A stretch of DNA of 17,008 bases from an uncultured Lachnospiraceae bacterium (GTDB taxonomy: Bacteria; Bacillota; Clostridia; Lachnospirales; Lachnospiraceae). The DNA is taken from assembly GCA_910588755.1 (NCBI GenBank), contig CAJUQZ010000096.1, positions 1-17,008 of the forward strand, read 5' to 3'. Positions 1-7,480 of this stretch are shown piece after piece (position 1 is the first letter of the stretch; every line of letters begins with the position of its first letter). A model generated the notes under the pieces. That model saw only the letters and a program-made list of their open reading frames with translations, searched no databases and was not told where the DNA came from. Position numbers and translations under genes: made by a program.

Positions 1-605
1 CAGTGCCCGGGGACAAAAGGTCCGACTGGGAACGCCTGCTTCTGGCTCTTGCAGATGCGGGCGTACCGGACACGGAACAGTTTTTGCCGGATCCCGAACT
101 TTCCTCCTCCCTCTATGAGCGCTGCAGACAGGGCAAAACCTGGCATGTCACCCATACCGACCGGGAGATTCTGGACATCCGCGCCGAAAAAGGAGCTTTC
201 TGCCTCGCTGCCTTTGACATTGGAACCACCACGCTGGCCGGCTATCTGCTGGATGCGTCGGACGGGCAGGAGGCGATGCTGCTTTTGCAGGAGCTTCAGG
301 ACAGAGGGCTGGCCGGGGATTCGCGGATACGGGTTTTCGATGCGCAGTGGGATATCGAGTGCTTTGGATGTGGAAATGAGGATATTGCGGTGGTCGCGGT
401 CATTCCGTTTGGGAAGCCATACAGAGAAAAAATAACAGATGAAATTGAATATGTGAGGCTGCATGGGGGCAGGGTTGTCAGCGCGGTACTCACGGGGGCG
501 GACCGCATGTGGACGCGGCTGTATTATGCGGACGCAGGGGAAATATGCCGCGGAAGCGGCGATCCTAAAGCACGACAGTGCGCAGGAAAGACGGGAAGGA
601 AGTGA
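1..605 (+). CDS. Chimeric ORF: RACo/ASKHA-like start, unrelated end (5' partial)
   Basis: The frame is open to the left edge, so the true start lies outside the window. Up to about base 275 it resembles the linker and first strand-turn-strand of the ASKHA ATPase domain of corrinoid-activating RACo-type (DUF4445) proteins: a KRSDWERLLLAL segment, then EILDI, then the phosphate-binding signature AFDIGTTTLAGYLLD. The family would normally continue with several hundred residues of ASKHA domain. Here it changes after LLDASDGQE into roughly 90 residues of a different kind, including VAVIPFGKPYREKI, a short helix and VLTGADRMWTRLYY. That end vaguely resembles the tail of polysaccharide chain-length/tyrosine-kinase (Wzc/CpsD-type) proteins, which would suit the neighbouring glycan genes, but this is a guess. 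It ends 10 bases before the next gene. Probably a deletion fusion of two gene remnants; whether it makes a stable protein is unknown. Confidence 0.45.
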   Translation, partial: VPGDKRSDWERLLLALADAGVPDTEQFLPDPELSSSLYERCRQGKTWHVTHTDREILDIRAEKGAFCLAAFDIGTTTLAGYLLDASDGQEAMLLLQELQDRGLAGDSRIRVFDAQWDIECFGCGNEDIAVVAVIPFGKPYREKITDEIEYVRLHGGRVVSAVLTGADRMWTRLYYADAGEICRGSGDPKARQCAGKTGRK

Positions 606-615
606 CATAGGAAGA

Positions 616-1398
616 ATGAAACTGCAACTATTGGTTTCTGCTGTGAACCAGGATGTGCGCACGTTAGCAGAGCGTATGCATCTGGAGAGCGACGCGGTCA
701 TTGTCAATCAAACAGATCATTTTGGGTATGAGGAGTACACGCACAACGGCAGGCGGATACAATGTTACGAGTTTGCGGAGAAGGGCGTCGGGCTTAGCAG
801 GAACAGTGCGCTGATGCGCGCGGAGGGGGATATCGTGCTGTTTTCCGACGAGGATATCATATATGACAAGGGGTATGAGAAAAAGGTACTAGACGCTTTT
901 GAGGAGCACCCGGAGGCGGATTTTCTGCTGTTTAATCTGCGCGTGGGGGAAGCGCGGGCTACGTACTATACGAAATCTTACCACAGGGTCCATATCTGGA
1001 ATGCGGGGCGCTATCCCACGTATTCTTTTGCAGTGCGGCGCGCAAAGCTGCACGCTGCGCATATTACCTTTTCGCTGCTGTTTGGAGGCGGGGCGAAGTA
1101 CAGTGCCGGGGAGGACAGTCTGTTTCTAAAAGATTGTCTGAAATACGGGCTTGTTGTCTATGCCGTTCCGGTGGAGATCGGCGCGGAGAAGGAGCGCGAG
1201 TCCACATGGTTTCGGGGGTATACGGACAAGTTTTTTATCGACAGGGGTGTGCTGTACCACTTCCTGTACGGCGGCCTGGCGTATCTGATGGCTGCGCGTT
1301 TTATTATGGCACACGGTAAAGTGATGTGTGTGACGATTCCAAAGAAAAACGCGCTGGCGTTGATGAAAAAGGGAATCAAGTCGGTAGAGGGATTATGA
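616..1398 (+). CDS. Glycosyltransferase family 2 (GT-A fold)
   Basis: A 260-aa protein that should transfer a sugar from a nucleotide donor to a lipid-linked acceptor at the cytoplasmic face of the membrane. The open frame extends upstream to 463, but ATG at 616 is preferred because it gives the family-typical hydrophobic first strand (MKLQLLVSAV), has an AGGA-type site just before it, and avoids a long overlap with the preceding ORF. Visible GT2 features are GLSRNSALMRAEGD at about residues 59-72 and the metal-binding acidic triad FSDED at about 76-80, taking the place of DXD. A GGGAKYSAGEDSLF segment at about 157-170 fits the acceptor/catalytic acidic region. There is no membrane anchor. 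Its stop overlaps the start of the EpsG-like gene (ATGA), indicating translational coupling. Family assignment is firm; the sugar is unknown. Confidence 0.85.
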   Translation: MKLQLLVSAVNQDVRTLAERMHLESDAVIVNQTDHFGYEEYTHNGRRIQCYEFAEKGVGLSRNSALMRAEGDIVLFSDEDIIYDKGYEKKVLDAFEEHPEADFLLFNLRVGEARATYYTKSYHRVHIWNAGRYPTYSFAVRRAKLHAAHITFSLLFGGGAKYSAGEDSLFLKDCLKYGLVVYAVPVEIGAEKERESTWFRGYTDKFFIDRGVLYHFLYGGLAYLMAARFIMAHGKVMCVTIPKKNALALMKKGIKSVEGL

Positions 1399-2639
1399 CG
1401 AGGGCGATTTCGATTTTATTTTATCTGCTGATTGCGGCGGGAACCTGTGCGATGGCAGGGAGGCTGCAGCCTTACCAGGCGGGTGAGTTGATGTGGGAAC
1501 ACGGGCGCAGGACGGGGAAAGCTTTTTACAACAGGCTGCTGGCTGCAGGAATTTTCAGCATTCTTTTTCTGGTGATGGCGCTCAGGTTTGATATCGGCAA
1601 TGACTACAGACAATATACGCAGACCGCCCACGAGGCTTATGTGGGTGGATATGTTGTGACGGAGGCGGGCTTCAACTGGCTGGTGCGGCTGCTGTATTGG
1701 ATTGCGGGCGGCGAGTATTACGAACTGGCATTCGCGGTATTTGCCTTTGTGACGCTGCTGTTTTTCCTGAAGGCATTTTTGAGGCAGAGTGCTTGTTTTT
1801 CGCAGACGTTTTTTCTGTTTATGACGCTGGGGCTTTATTTTCAGACATTTAATACAGTGCGGTATTATCTGGCCCTCTCGATTGCGCTCTTCTCTATGAA
1901 ATATGTGCTGGAAAGGGATTATCTGAAGTTTGTGTTCTGGATTGGTATGGCGGCGCTATTTCACAAGTCGGTCCTGCTGGTGCTGCCTGCGTACTATATA
2001 GCCTCCTTTGCGTGGAAACGGTGGCAGGTTGCGGCCGGGCTGGCTGTGAGTGCTGCCTGTTTTCTGGGAAAGGGACTGGTCCTAAAGCTTGCGCTAATGC
2101 TATATCCGTCCTACAGAAATACCGTATATCTGGAGGAAACGGACAGCAGCCTGACAGGTACGCTGCGCACGCTGGCGGTGCTTGCGCTGTATGTATGGTT
2201 TGTCTGTATACACTGGCGCGCAGAGGGATGGACCGGGGAAACAGGCCGGCGGGAGCCGTTTACTATACGGCGCGTGGTTGGTTTGATTGTGCATGGGGGG
2301 GCGTCCGCAGGAGATACGTTGGAGGAACAGGACTGGTATCCCGAACTGCGGTTTTACGGACAACTGAATCTGTTAGCGCTGGTGACAGGGACGTTTTTTT
2401 GCTTTTTGCCGGTGGTGACGCGTATCTCATACTATTTTACGGTATCCCAGCTGTTTATGATCCCATTGATTTTGCAAAAGATCAAAGAACGAAGCACGCG
2501 CAGGAAAATGACGGCGTTTATAGCAGTAGTGTGCTTGCTGTATTTTGCGCTGTTTTTGCTGCAGGCGCATGAGGACGGCGTGAAGCTTCTGCCATATAGA
2601 AGCTGGCTGTTTGAGACAGAGCGGTATATTTATAAATAA
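1395..2639 (+). CDS. EpsG-like polysaccharide polymerase, polytopic membrane protein
   Basis: A 414-aa membrane protein with about ten or more hydrophobic segments, resembling the EpsG/Wzy-like polymerases that join repeat units of capsule or exopolysaccharide. ATG at 1395 overlaps the previous stop (ATGA), with GAGGG a few bases upstream; a start further upstream would run through the end of the GT2 gene. Characteristic signs are an early MALRFDIGNDYRQY segment at about residues 56-69 and NTVRYYLALSIALF at about 152-165, the conserved arginine-containing motif after a cluster of short hydrophobic helices. A soluble stretch with charged residues at about 278-318 interrupts the helices and probably faces outside. 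The next gene is about 170 bases away and of a different type, so this may be the last gene of the coupled pair. The alternative is an O-antigen ligase-type protein, which is less likely on motif grounds. Confidence 0.75.
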   Translation: MTRAISILFYLLIAAGTCAMAGRLQPYQAGELMWEHGRRTGKAFYNRLLAAGIFSILFLVMALRFDIGNDYRQYTQTAHEAYVGGYVVTEAGFNWLVRLLYWIAGGEYYELAFAVFAFVTLLFFLKAFLRQSACFSQTFFLFMTLGLYFQTFNTVRYYLALSIALFSMKYVLERDYLKFVFWIGMAALFHKSVLLVLPAYYIASFAWKRWQVAAGLAVSAACFLGKGLVLKLALMLYPSYRNTVYLEETDSSLTGTLRTLAVLALYVWFVCIHWRAEGWTGETGRREPFTIRRVVGLIVHGGASAGDTLEEQDWYPELRFYGQLNLLALVTGTFFCFLPVVTRISYYFTVSQLFMIPLILQKIKERSTRRKMTAFIAVVCLLYFALFLLQAHEDGVKLLPYRSWLFETERYIYK

Positions 2640-2810
2640 CATATGATATTTATGCTTGTTTTTGTGTTTACTTGTAAGCGTGCTGATGTTTTTTCGCTGT
2701 TTGTTTTGCAGCCGGATATTTGATTTGGAATTTTCTGTCCTGCCGTTGAACAGCTGTGTTTTTCGCTGCAGGCAATTTTTGAATTTGTGGAGATAAGTGG
2801 AGATAAGGAT

Positions 2811-3398
2811 ATGAAAGATTTTATTTTTGTTACAGGGGCAAGTGGTATCGGTAAGACTACGTTAGCGAACGGGCTGCTTGAGCATTATAAAACGACATGC
2901 ATAGAACAGCATATGGTGCCGGAATTTATTTCGCGGGACGGCAGCGAACCAATGACTGGGGAGCTTGAGGAACGCACCTGCTGGGAAAATCAGGTGGCTA
3001 TGCTCATGTGTTTTCATCGGCTTGGCTATAAAAACATCATAGCTTCTGATATTGATGATTTAAGAACGGCTGATATTCCGATTGTTTTTAAAGGGACTGA
3101 TTTTATTACAATAAAGCTGGTATGCAGTAATTTGCATCAAATTCAGGAACAGATGAGAAACCGCCCTAATAATGGACTGATCGATTTTGAGCTGCAGAAG
3201 AAAATGAATGAAAAAAACAGGAGTCGAAAGCCTCTTGTGAACGAAATCGAAATTGATGTTGCGGGGAAATCAATTACAGAAGTGCTTGAACAGGCAATAA
3301 ATATTATTGAGACGACACCGTCCCTTCTTGATTATGAATATGAAAAACCGCCAAAGGAACTGTTTTATTCCTGGGTATTTGCGAACGGATTGAGATAA
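2811..3398 (+). CDS. Small P-loop kinase-like NTPase
   Basis: A 195-aa protein with a clear Walker A motif, GASGIGKTT, at about residues 9-17 directly after the first strand FIFVT. This is the arrangement of AAA_18/AAA_33-type small kinases such as shikimate-, gluconate- or nucleotide-kinase-like proteins. A second strand ending in D (NIIASDIDDL, about 79-88) may correspond to Walker B, and EQMRNRP (about 118-124) looks like a lid region with arginines. The start at ATG 2811 has GGAG eight bases upstream; an upstream GTG at 2787 has no such site. The base composition is more AT-rich than the glycosyltransferases around it and it has intergenic gaps on both sides, so it may be an insertion into the glycan locus. 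The substrate is unknown; a sugar or nucleotide is possible but not shown. Confidence 0.65.
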   Translation: MKDFIFVTGASGIGKTTLANGLLEHYKTTCIEQHMVPEFISRDGSEPMTGELEERTCWENQVAMLMCFHRLGYKNIIASDIDDLRTADIPIVFKGTDFITIKLVCSNLHQIQEQMRNRPNNGLIDFELQKKMNEKNRSRKPLVNEIEIDVAGKSITEVLEQAINIIETTPSLLDYEYEKPPKELFYSWVFANGLR

Positions 3399-3527
3399 AT
3401 TAAGCAGTAGGGGACACTTTTACGGAAAAGGGAGTCACTTAGAATATTTTAAAGCGTGGTTTTCGATAACATAAATTGGGTAAACAGGATATATTGATAA
3501 AAATATATGGAACACGCAGACGGGACT

Positions 3528-3536
3528 GGAGGTGAT
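3528..3536 (+). promoter_or_regulatory. Strong ribosome binding site for the GT2 gene at 3545
   Basis: GGAGGTGAT lies eight bases before ATG 3545, almost fully complementary to the 16S 3' end. It decides the start at 3545 over the in-frame ATG at 3560, which has only a weaker GGGAG. Confidence 0.75.
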
Positions 3537-3544
3537 ACAGGGAT

Positions 3545-4360
3545 ATGGGACGGGAGATCATGTATAGTGTGATCGTTGTCTGTCTCAATGCGGGGCAGAA
3601 ATTGTGTGATACTGTGGAGAGTGTATTGAGACAGGACAATCAAAACTTTGAGGTGGTTGTGAAGGACGGCGGATCGTCGGACGGGTCAGTGGAACAGCTG
3701 GCAGCGCTGTGCAAAGATGAGCGTGTCCGAGTGTACACCCAGAGAGATAACGGGATCTATGATGCGATGAATCAGGCTGTGAAGCTGGCAGGGGGAGAGT
3801 ACTTTTTATTTCTGAATGCCGGGGACAGCCTGTATGACAGTGAAGTTTTGGGGAAAATAACATGTGCGCTGGACAATAAAAAAACGGATATTATTTATGG
3901 AAATCTGTATCACAAGGCGCTTGATACAGTGATCTATGCAGCGCCAGAGATCAATGATTTCACCTGTTACAGAAATGTGCCCTGCCATCAGACCTGTTTT
4001 TACCACCGTGCGCTATTTGATGCGCGGGGATACGATACGGCGTATACTGTGCGGGCGGACTACGAGCATTTTCTGTGGTGTTATTATGAGCGCAGGGCTC
4101 TGATCTCATATCTGCCTGTCGTGGTCGCGTCCTACGAGGGCGGCGGGTATTCTGAGACGCGGGAGAACAGGAAGCGATCGAAAAGCCAGCACCGTGAGAT
4201 TGTGGTGCGCTATATGGGGCGGAGGAAGGCGGACAGATACCGGTTAATCATGCTGCTGACGCTGGCGCCGCTGCGCAGGGCCATTGCGGAAAACAGATAT
4301 TTGTCCGTGGCTTATAATGGGATTAAGACGGCAGTATACAAGATGAAGAATGGCAGATGA
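3545..4360 (+). CDS. Glycosyltransferase family 2 (WcaA/colanic-type)
   Basis: A 271-aa soluble GT-A glycosyltransferase. The nucleotide-binding half shows SVIVVCLNAGQKL at about residues 8-20, the DGGSSDGS loop at 41-48, the family-diagnostic RDNGIYDAMNQAVK at 67-80 and LNAGD at 90-94, which stands where DXD usually is. CHQTCFYHRALF at about 147-158 and an EHF segment shortly afterwards fit the acceptor side. These features are typical of GT2 enzymes in colanic acid and exopolysaccharide clusters, acting on undecaprenyl-linked intermediates. The C-terminus is basic, with RKRSKSQHRE and a RRKADRYR stretch, which could help membrane association. The stop codon lies inside the first copy of a 60-bp tandem repeat that leads into the next gene, so the two genes are probably cotranscribed. 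Donor and acceptor are unknown. Confidence 0.87.
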   Translation: MGREIMYSVIVVCLNAGQKLCDTVESVLRQDNQNFEVVVKDGGSSDGSVEQLAALCKDERVRVYTQRDNGIYDAMNQAVKLAGGEYFLFLNAGDSLYDSEVLGKITCALDNKKTDIIYGNLYHKALDTVIYAAPEINDFTCYRNVPCHQTCFYHRALFDARGYDTAYTVRADYEHFLWCYYERRALISYLPVVVASYEGGGYSETRENRKRSKSQHREIVVRYMGRRKADRYRLIMLLTLAPLRRAIAENRYLSVAYNGIKTAVYKMKNGR

Positions 4361-4474
4361 CAGTTTCTTCGATCCATAGGAATGGTAAGATGGAAAGAAT
4401 TTTATAAAGCTGTTAGATGACAGTTTCTTTGATCCATAGGAATGGTAAGATGGAGGGAATTATATGAGGGTTTT
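4355..4474 (+). repeat. 60-bp tandem duplication spanning a stop codon and a translation start
   Basis: Two consecutive 60-base units, 4355-4414 and 4415-4474, align without gaps. The first 40 bases differ at one position; the last 20 at seven. Copy 1 contains the stop of the upstream GT2 gene (TGA 4358-4360). Copy 2 contains the working ribosome site GGAGGG and ATG 4464 of the GT4 gene. At the equivalent place copy 1 has GGAAAG and ATA, so it cannot initiate. Confidence 0.85.
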
Positions 4475-5765
4475 GTGGCTGTGCAATATCATGCTCCCGT
4501 TTATCGCAAAGAGTCTGGGGCAGAAGATTATTATTAAGGAAGGCTGGCTGTCCGGGCTTGCCAGCAAGCTGATGGCAAACCAGGAGAGAAACGACATCAC
4601 GCTTGCAATCTGCTTTCCGGAATCAGAGAGCCGTAAGTTTGTGAAGGGCGATACCGCACTGTTTGTGAAGGACAAGGCGCAGGGGATTGACTATTATATT
4701 TTCCGGGAGGACACGGTTCACCCGGAGCATTATGATACCGGCCTGGAGGAGAGTCTTGGCGCGGTGCTCCGCGATTTTGGGCCGGATATCGTGCACATTT
4801 TCGGGACGGAATATCCGCATACGCTGGCCTGTGTGAGGGCGTTCCACCGCCCGGCGCGGACGCTGATCGGGATACAGGGGCTGTGCAGCGCCATTGCGGA
4901 GGTGTACATGGCGGATCTGCCCTACTCCGTACAGCGCAAGAAGACGTTCCGGGATATTCTGAAAAAGGATGGGCTGTTCGATCAGCAGGCGAAGTTTGCC
5001 AAGCGCGGTACATACGAGAAGGAGGCGCTGTCGCTGGCCGGGCATGTCACCGGGCGGACGGATTTTGACAGGGAGATGACAAAGATGTTTGCGCCCAATG
5101 CGAAGTACCATTTTATGAACGAGACGCTGCGGATGGATTTCTATAACGGAGAGTGGAAGATTGACCAGATCGAGCGCCATTCCATCTTTTTAAGCCAGGG
5201 CAATTATCCCATCAAGGGACTGCACTATGTGCTGGATATCCTCCCGGAGCTGGTGGAGGAATTTGAGGAGACGGTCGTCTATGTGGCAGGCGATGTCATC
5301 ACGGCAAACGACAGCATCAAGGACAAGATCAAACTTTCGGGTTACGGAAAGTTTCTGCTTGGTCAGATCAAGCGAAGCAGAATGGAGGACCATGTCCGGT
5401 TTGTCGGAAAGCTGCAGGCGGACAAGATGTGCGCGCGCTTTCTGAAAACGCATGTCTTTTTATGTCCCTCCGCGATTGAAAATTCACCGAACTCTGTCGG
5501 GGAGGCAATGCTGTTAGGGGTTCCGGTGGTGGCGGCCAATGTGGGCGGTGTGCACAATCTGGTCAACGACGGCAAGGATGGGTTCCTGTATCCCAAGGAC
5601 AAGCCAAAGCGCCTGAAGGATTCGATCCTGCGCATCTTTGAGGACGACAAGCTTGCGCTGTCGCTCTCGTCTAACGCGAGGGCGCATGCGCTTAGGACAC
5701 ATGATCCGGACACAAATTACAGGAGGCTTTTGGATATTTACCATGAAATTAACCATTGTATCTAA
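4464..5765 (+). CDS. Glycosyltransferase family 4 (GT-B fold)
   Basis: A 433-aa retaining glycosyltransferase of the GT4 type. ATG 4464 follows GGAGGG by about eight bases and starts with the first strand VLWLCNIMLP. The N-terminal domain holds a segment with HIFGTEYPH at about residues 112-120. The C-terminal nucleotide-sugar domain has SQGNYPIKGLHY at about 246-257 and the E-x7-E motif in AIENSPNSVGEAMLLGVPVV, with glutamates at about 339 and 347, followed by GGVHNLVNDGKDGFLYP. A lysine-rich segment KLSGYGKF near 290 is compatible with peripheral membrane binding. It should add a sugar to the lipid-linked repeat unit at the cytoplasmic face. Its end overlaps the next gene by 23 bases in another frame, indicating a coupled pair. 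Donor unknown. Confidence 0.88.
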   Translation: MRVLWLCNIMLPFIAKSLGQKIIIKEGWLSGLASKLMANQERNDITLAICFPESESRKFVKGDTALFVKDKAQGIDYYIFREDTVHPEHYDTGLEESLGAVLRDFGPDIVHIFGTEYPHTLACVRAFHRPARTLIGIQGLCSAIAEVYMADLPYSVQRKKTFRDILKKDGLFDQQAKFAKRGTYEKEALSLAGHVTGRTDFDREMTKMFAPNAKYHFMNETLRMDFYNGEWKIDQIERHSIFLSQGNYPIKGLHYVLDILPELVEEFEETVVYVAGDVITANDSIKDKIKLSGYGKFLLGQIKRSRMEDHVRFVGKLQADKMCARFLKTHVFLCPSAIENSPNSVGEAMLLGVPVVAANVGGVHNLVNDGKDGFLYPKDKPKRLKDSILRIFEDDKLALSLSSNARAHALRTHDPDTNYRRLLDIYHEINHCI

Positions 5766-6939
5766 CTATATCAACCATCACCAAATACCAATGGCTAATG
5801 AGCTGTTTTTGAAGCTTGGTGCGGATTTCGCCTTTGTACAGACCTCCGGAATGGAGGAGGACCGTGTGAAGATGGGCTGGGGGAGCGAGATTTCGGCGAT
5901 TCCTTATCTCAAACGCTATTATGAGGAGGAGGAGCGGTGTGCGCGGCTGATCCTGGACAGTGATATTGTGGTGTTTGGCGGGGTGGAGGACGAGCGCTAT
6001 ATCAAGCCCAGGCTGGACGCGGGGAAAATCGTGATTCGGGCGAGCGAGCGCCTGTACCGGGAAGGGCAGTGGAAGTCGGTCTCCCCGCGCGGCAGGAAGA
6101 AAAAGTACGAGGACCATACACAGTATGCGGACGCACCGGTGTACCTGCTGTGTCATGGCGCTTACGTTGCGTCTGATTTTAATATCGTACACGCGTATCC
6201 CGGGAAGAAGTATGTGTGGGGGTATTTTCCGGCGGTTAATACGTATGACCTGGATACCCTGTTTTTCCGAAAGCTGCATTATGACCAGAATGGGAAGCCG
6301 GAAGTACGGATTTTGTGGGCGGGGCGCTTCATGAAATTAAAGCATCCGGAATATGCCGTCAGGGTGGCGCGGTATCTGGAGCAGCGGCAGGTTGCCTTTC
6401 ATTTGGACATGGTGGGCGGCGGAGAGCTGGAGGGCGTGCTTCGGGGCCTGGTCCAGAAATGGCATCTGGAGCAGAGGGTCACGTTCCACGGCTTCCAGCC
6501 GCCGCAGAATGTGCGCAGGTTTATGGAGGAGTCTGACATTTTCCTGTTTACGAGCAATCATCTGGAGGGCTGGGGCGCGGTTCTGAACGAGTCCATGAAC
6601 AGCGCCTGCGCGGTTGTGGCGGGGAGCGGGATTGGAGCGGTTCCGGTTCTGATCCGGCATGGGTACAATGGGCTGGTATATAAAAATGAGCATTTCAGGG
6701 AATTTAAAGAACAGGTGTTATCGCTGTGCAGGGACGCGCAGCTTCGCAGAACGCTTGGCGTCAATGCCTACCAGACGATGACCCAGGAGTGGAATCCAAA
6801 GACGGCAGCGGACAGATTGTATCGCTTTTGCGAGGGGCTGATGAATGGAACGGTACAGCCTGAAAAAGAGGGGCCGTTGAGCCCGGCGCCGCTGATTGCG
6901 CCACGGGAGGGATATGCGTATACCAGAAGAAAAAAATAG
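5743..6939 (+). CDS. Glycosyltransferase family 4, second copy type
   Basis: A 398-aa GT4 enzyme. The frame is open upstream to 5638, but ATG 5743 gives the family-typical start MKLTIVSNYINHHQIPMANE. The AGGAGG at 5721-5726 is 16 bases away, longer than usual, so coupling to the overlapping upstream gene may help initiation. The C-terminal domain shows WAGRFMKLKHPEYAVRVA at about residues 192-209, a HGFQPPQNV loop, and E-x7-E in EGWGAVLNE at about 275-283, followed by GSGIGAVPVLIRHGYNGLVY. It differs clearly from the preceding GT4, so it is not a recent duplicate. The last codons lie in the left arm of a hairpin terminator, so this is the end of the plus-strand glycan operon. The C-terminal tail TRRKK is basic. 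Substrates unknown. Confidence 0.87.
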   Translation: MKLTIVSNYINHHQIPMANELFLKLGADFAFVQTSGMEEDRVKMGWGSEISAIPYLKRYYEEEERCARLILDSDIVVFGGVEDERYIKPRLDAGKIVIRASERLYREGQWKSVSPRGRKKKYEDHTQYADAPVYLLCHGAYVASDFNIVHAYPGKKYVWGYFPAVNTYDLDTLFFRKLHYDQNGKPEVRILWAGRFMKLKHPEYAVRVARYLEQRQVAFHLDMVGGGELEGVLRGLVQKWHLEQRVTFHGFQPPQNVRRFMEESDIFLFTSNHLEGWGAVLNESMNSACAVVAGSGIGAVPVLIRHGYNGLVYKNEHFREFKEQVLSLCRDAQLRRTLGVNAYQTMTQEWNPKTAADRLYRFCEGLMNGTVQPEKEGPLSPAPLIAPREGYAYTRRKK

Positions 6940-6963
6940 ACGGGAAAAATCCGTCTATTTTTT
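6931..6963. terminator. Bidirectional intrinsic terminator between convergent genes
   Basis: A perfect 13-bp stem, AAAAAATAGACGG at 6931-6943 with its complement at 6951-6963, and a 7-base loop. The A and T runs give a U-tract on either strand. The stop codons of both convergent genes, TAG at 6937-6939 and TAG read on the minus strand at 6957-6955, are inside the stem. Confidence 0.9.
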
Positions 6964-7440
6964 GTCAGCAAGAATCTTTGCAGTGATTTCATCTAGTCCG
7001 GCGTCCATGTCGAGACCGACTGCGTCAGGCCAGTATATATAATCGGAAACGTTATCCAGCCCGGTTTCAATCTCCAGCACTTCCAGAAAATAATCGTTGG
7101 TAGCCTCCAGGGCGTTTTGGGGCACGTCAAAGTCCAGCTCGCAGATTCTCCGAATCAGTTCTGTGAGCTGCCCGTCTGTCATTCCGGTCTTTACAGGCGG
7201 TTGGTGCAGGGCGTGGCGGGGAACGGTTTCCAGGCTGGTGTAGGACCAGTAGGCATTGTACTCTGTGATGCACAGCTTTTTCTTTCCTGTAATTTCGCAA
7301 AGCTGCTTTTCGAGGGCGTCAAGTTCTTTTTTGGCGTCTGCGTCGCCCTCGTAGTCCTTTTCCTCCATGAGTTGGGCAGCTTTGTCTATGATATTCATTA
7401 CTTCCTGTAGTTTTGATTCGTCAATTTCGGGGTATTTCAT
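6955..7440 (-). CDS. Hypothetical acidic 161-aa protein
   Basis: I do not recognise the family. The frame is open to 7563, but ATG 7440 is preceded by AAAGGAG nine bases upstream and removes a tail that overlaps the gene behind it. The protein starts MKYPEIDESKLQEVMNIID and has a charged, probably helical first 50 residues rich in E, D and K. A central stretch, ITEYNAYWSYTSLE, contains several aromatics, and the remainder is acidic with ELDFDVPQNALEA and DYIYWPDAVGLDMDAGLDE. There are no membrane segments, signal peptide or cysteine motifs. It lies 40 bases downstream of the AAA-ATPase-like gene on the same strand with no terminator between, so the two are likely cotranscribed. A helper or partner role is conceivable only from this position. 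Confidence 0.7.
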   Translation of the reverse strand: MKYPEIDESKLQEVMNIIDKAAQLMEEKDYEGDADAKKELDALEKQLCEITGKKKLCITEYNAYWSYTSLETVPRHALHQPPVKTGMTDGQLTELIRRICELDFDVPQNALEATNDYFLEVLEIETGLDNVSDYIYWPDAVGLDMDAGLDEITAKILADKK

Positions 7441-7480
7441 TGTGGTGGCTCCTTTTGCGTAAAGTATTGTTTGTATCGTT

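Noticed and set aside
2640..2810. Intergenic gap before the P-loop kinase, inspected for promoter or terminator
   Set aside because: It is T-rich with scattered short repeats of GCTG and TTTTCGCTG, but I see no well-spaced -35/-10 pair and no stable hairpin with a T-run.
3399..3544. Possible hairpin or mobile-element end around GGGGACACTTTT and AAAAGGGAGTC
   Set aside because: The pairing is imperfect and there is no second terminus or target duplication in the window; not called as an element or terminator.
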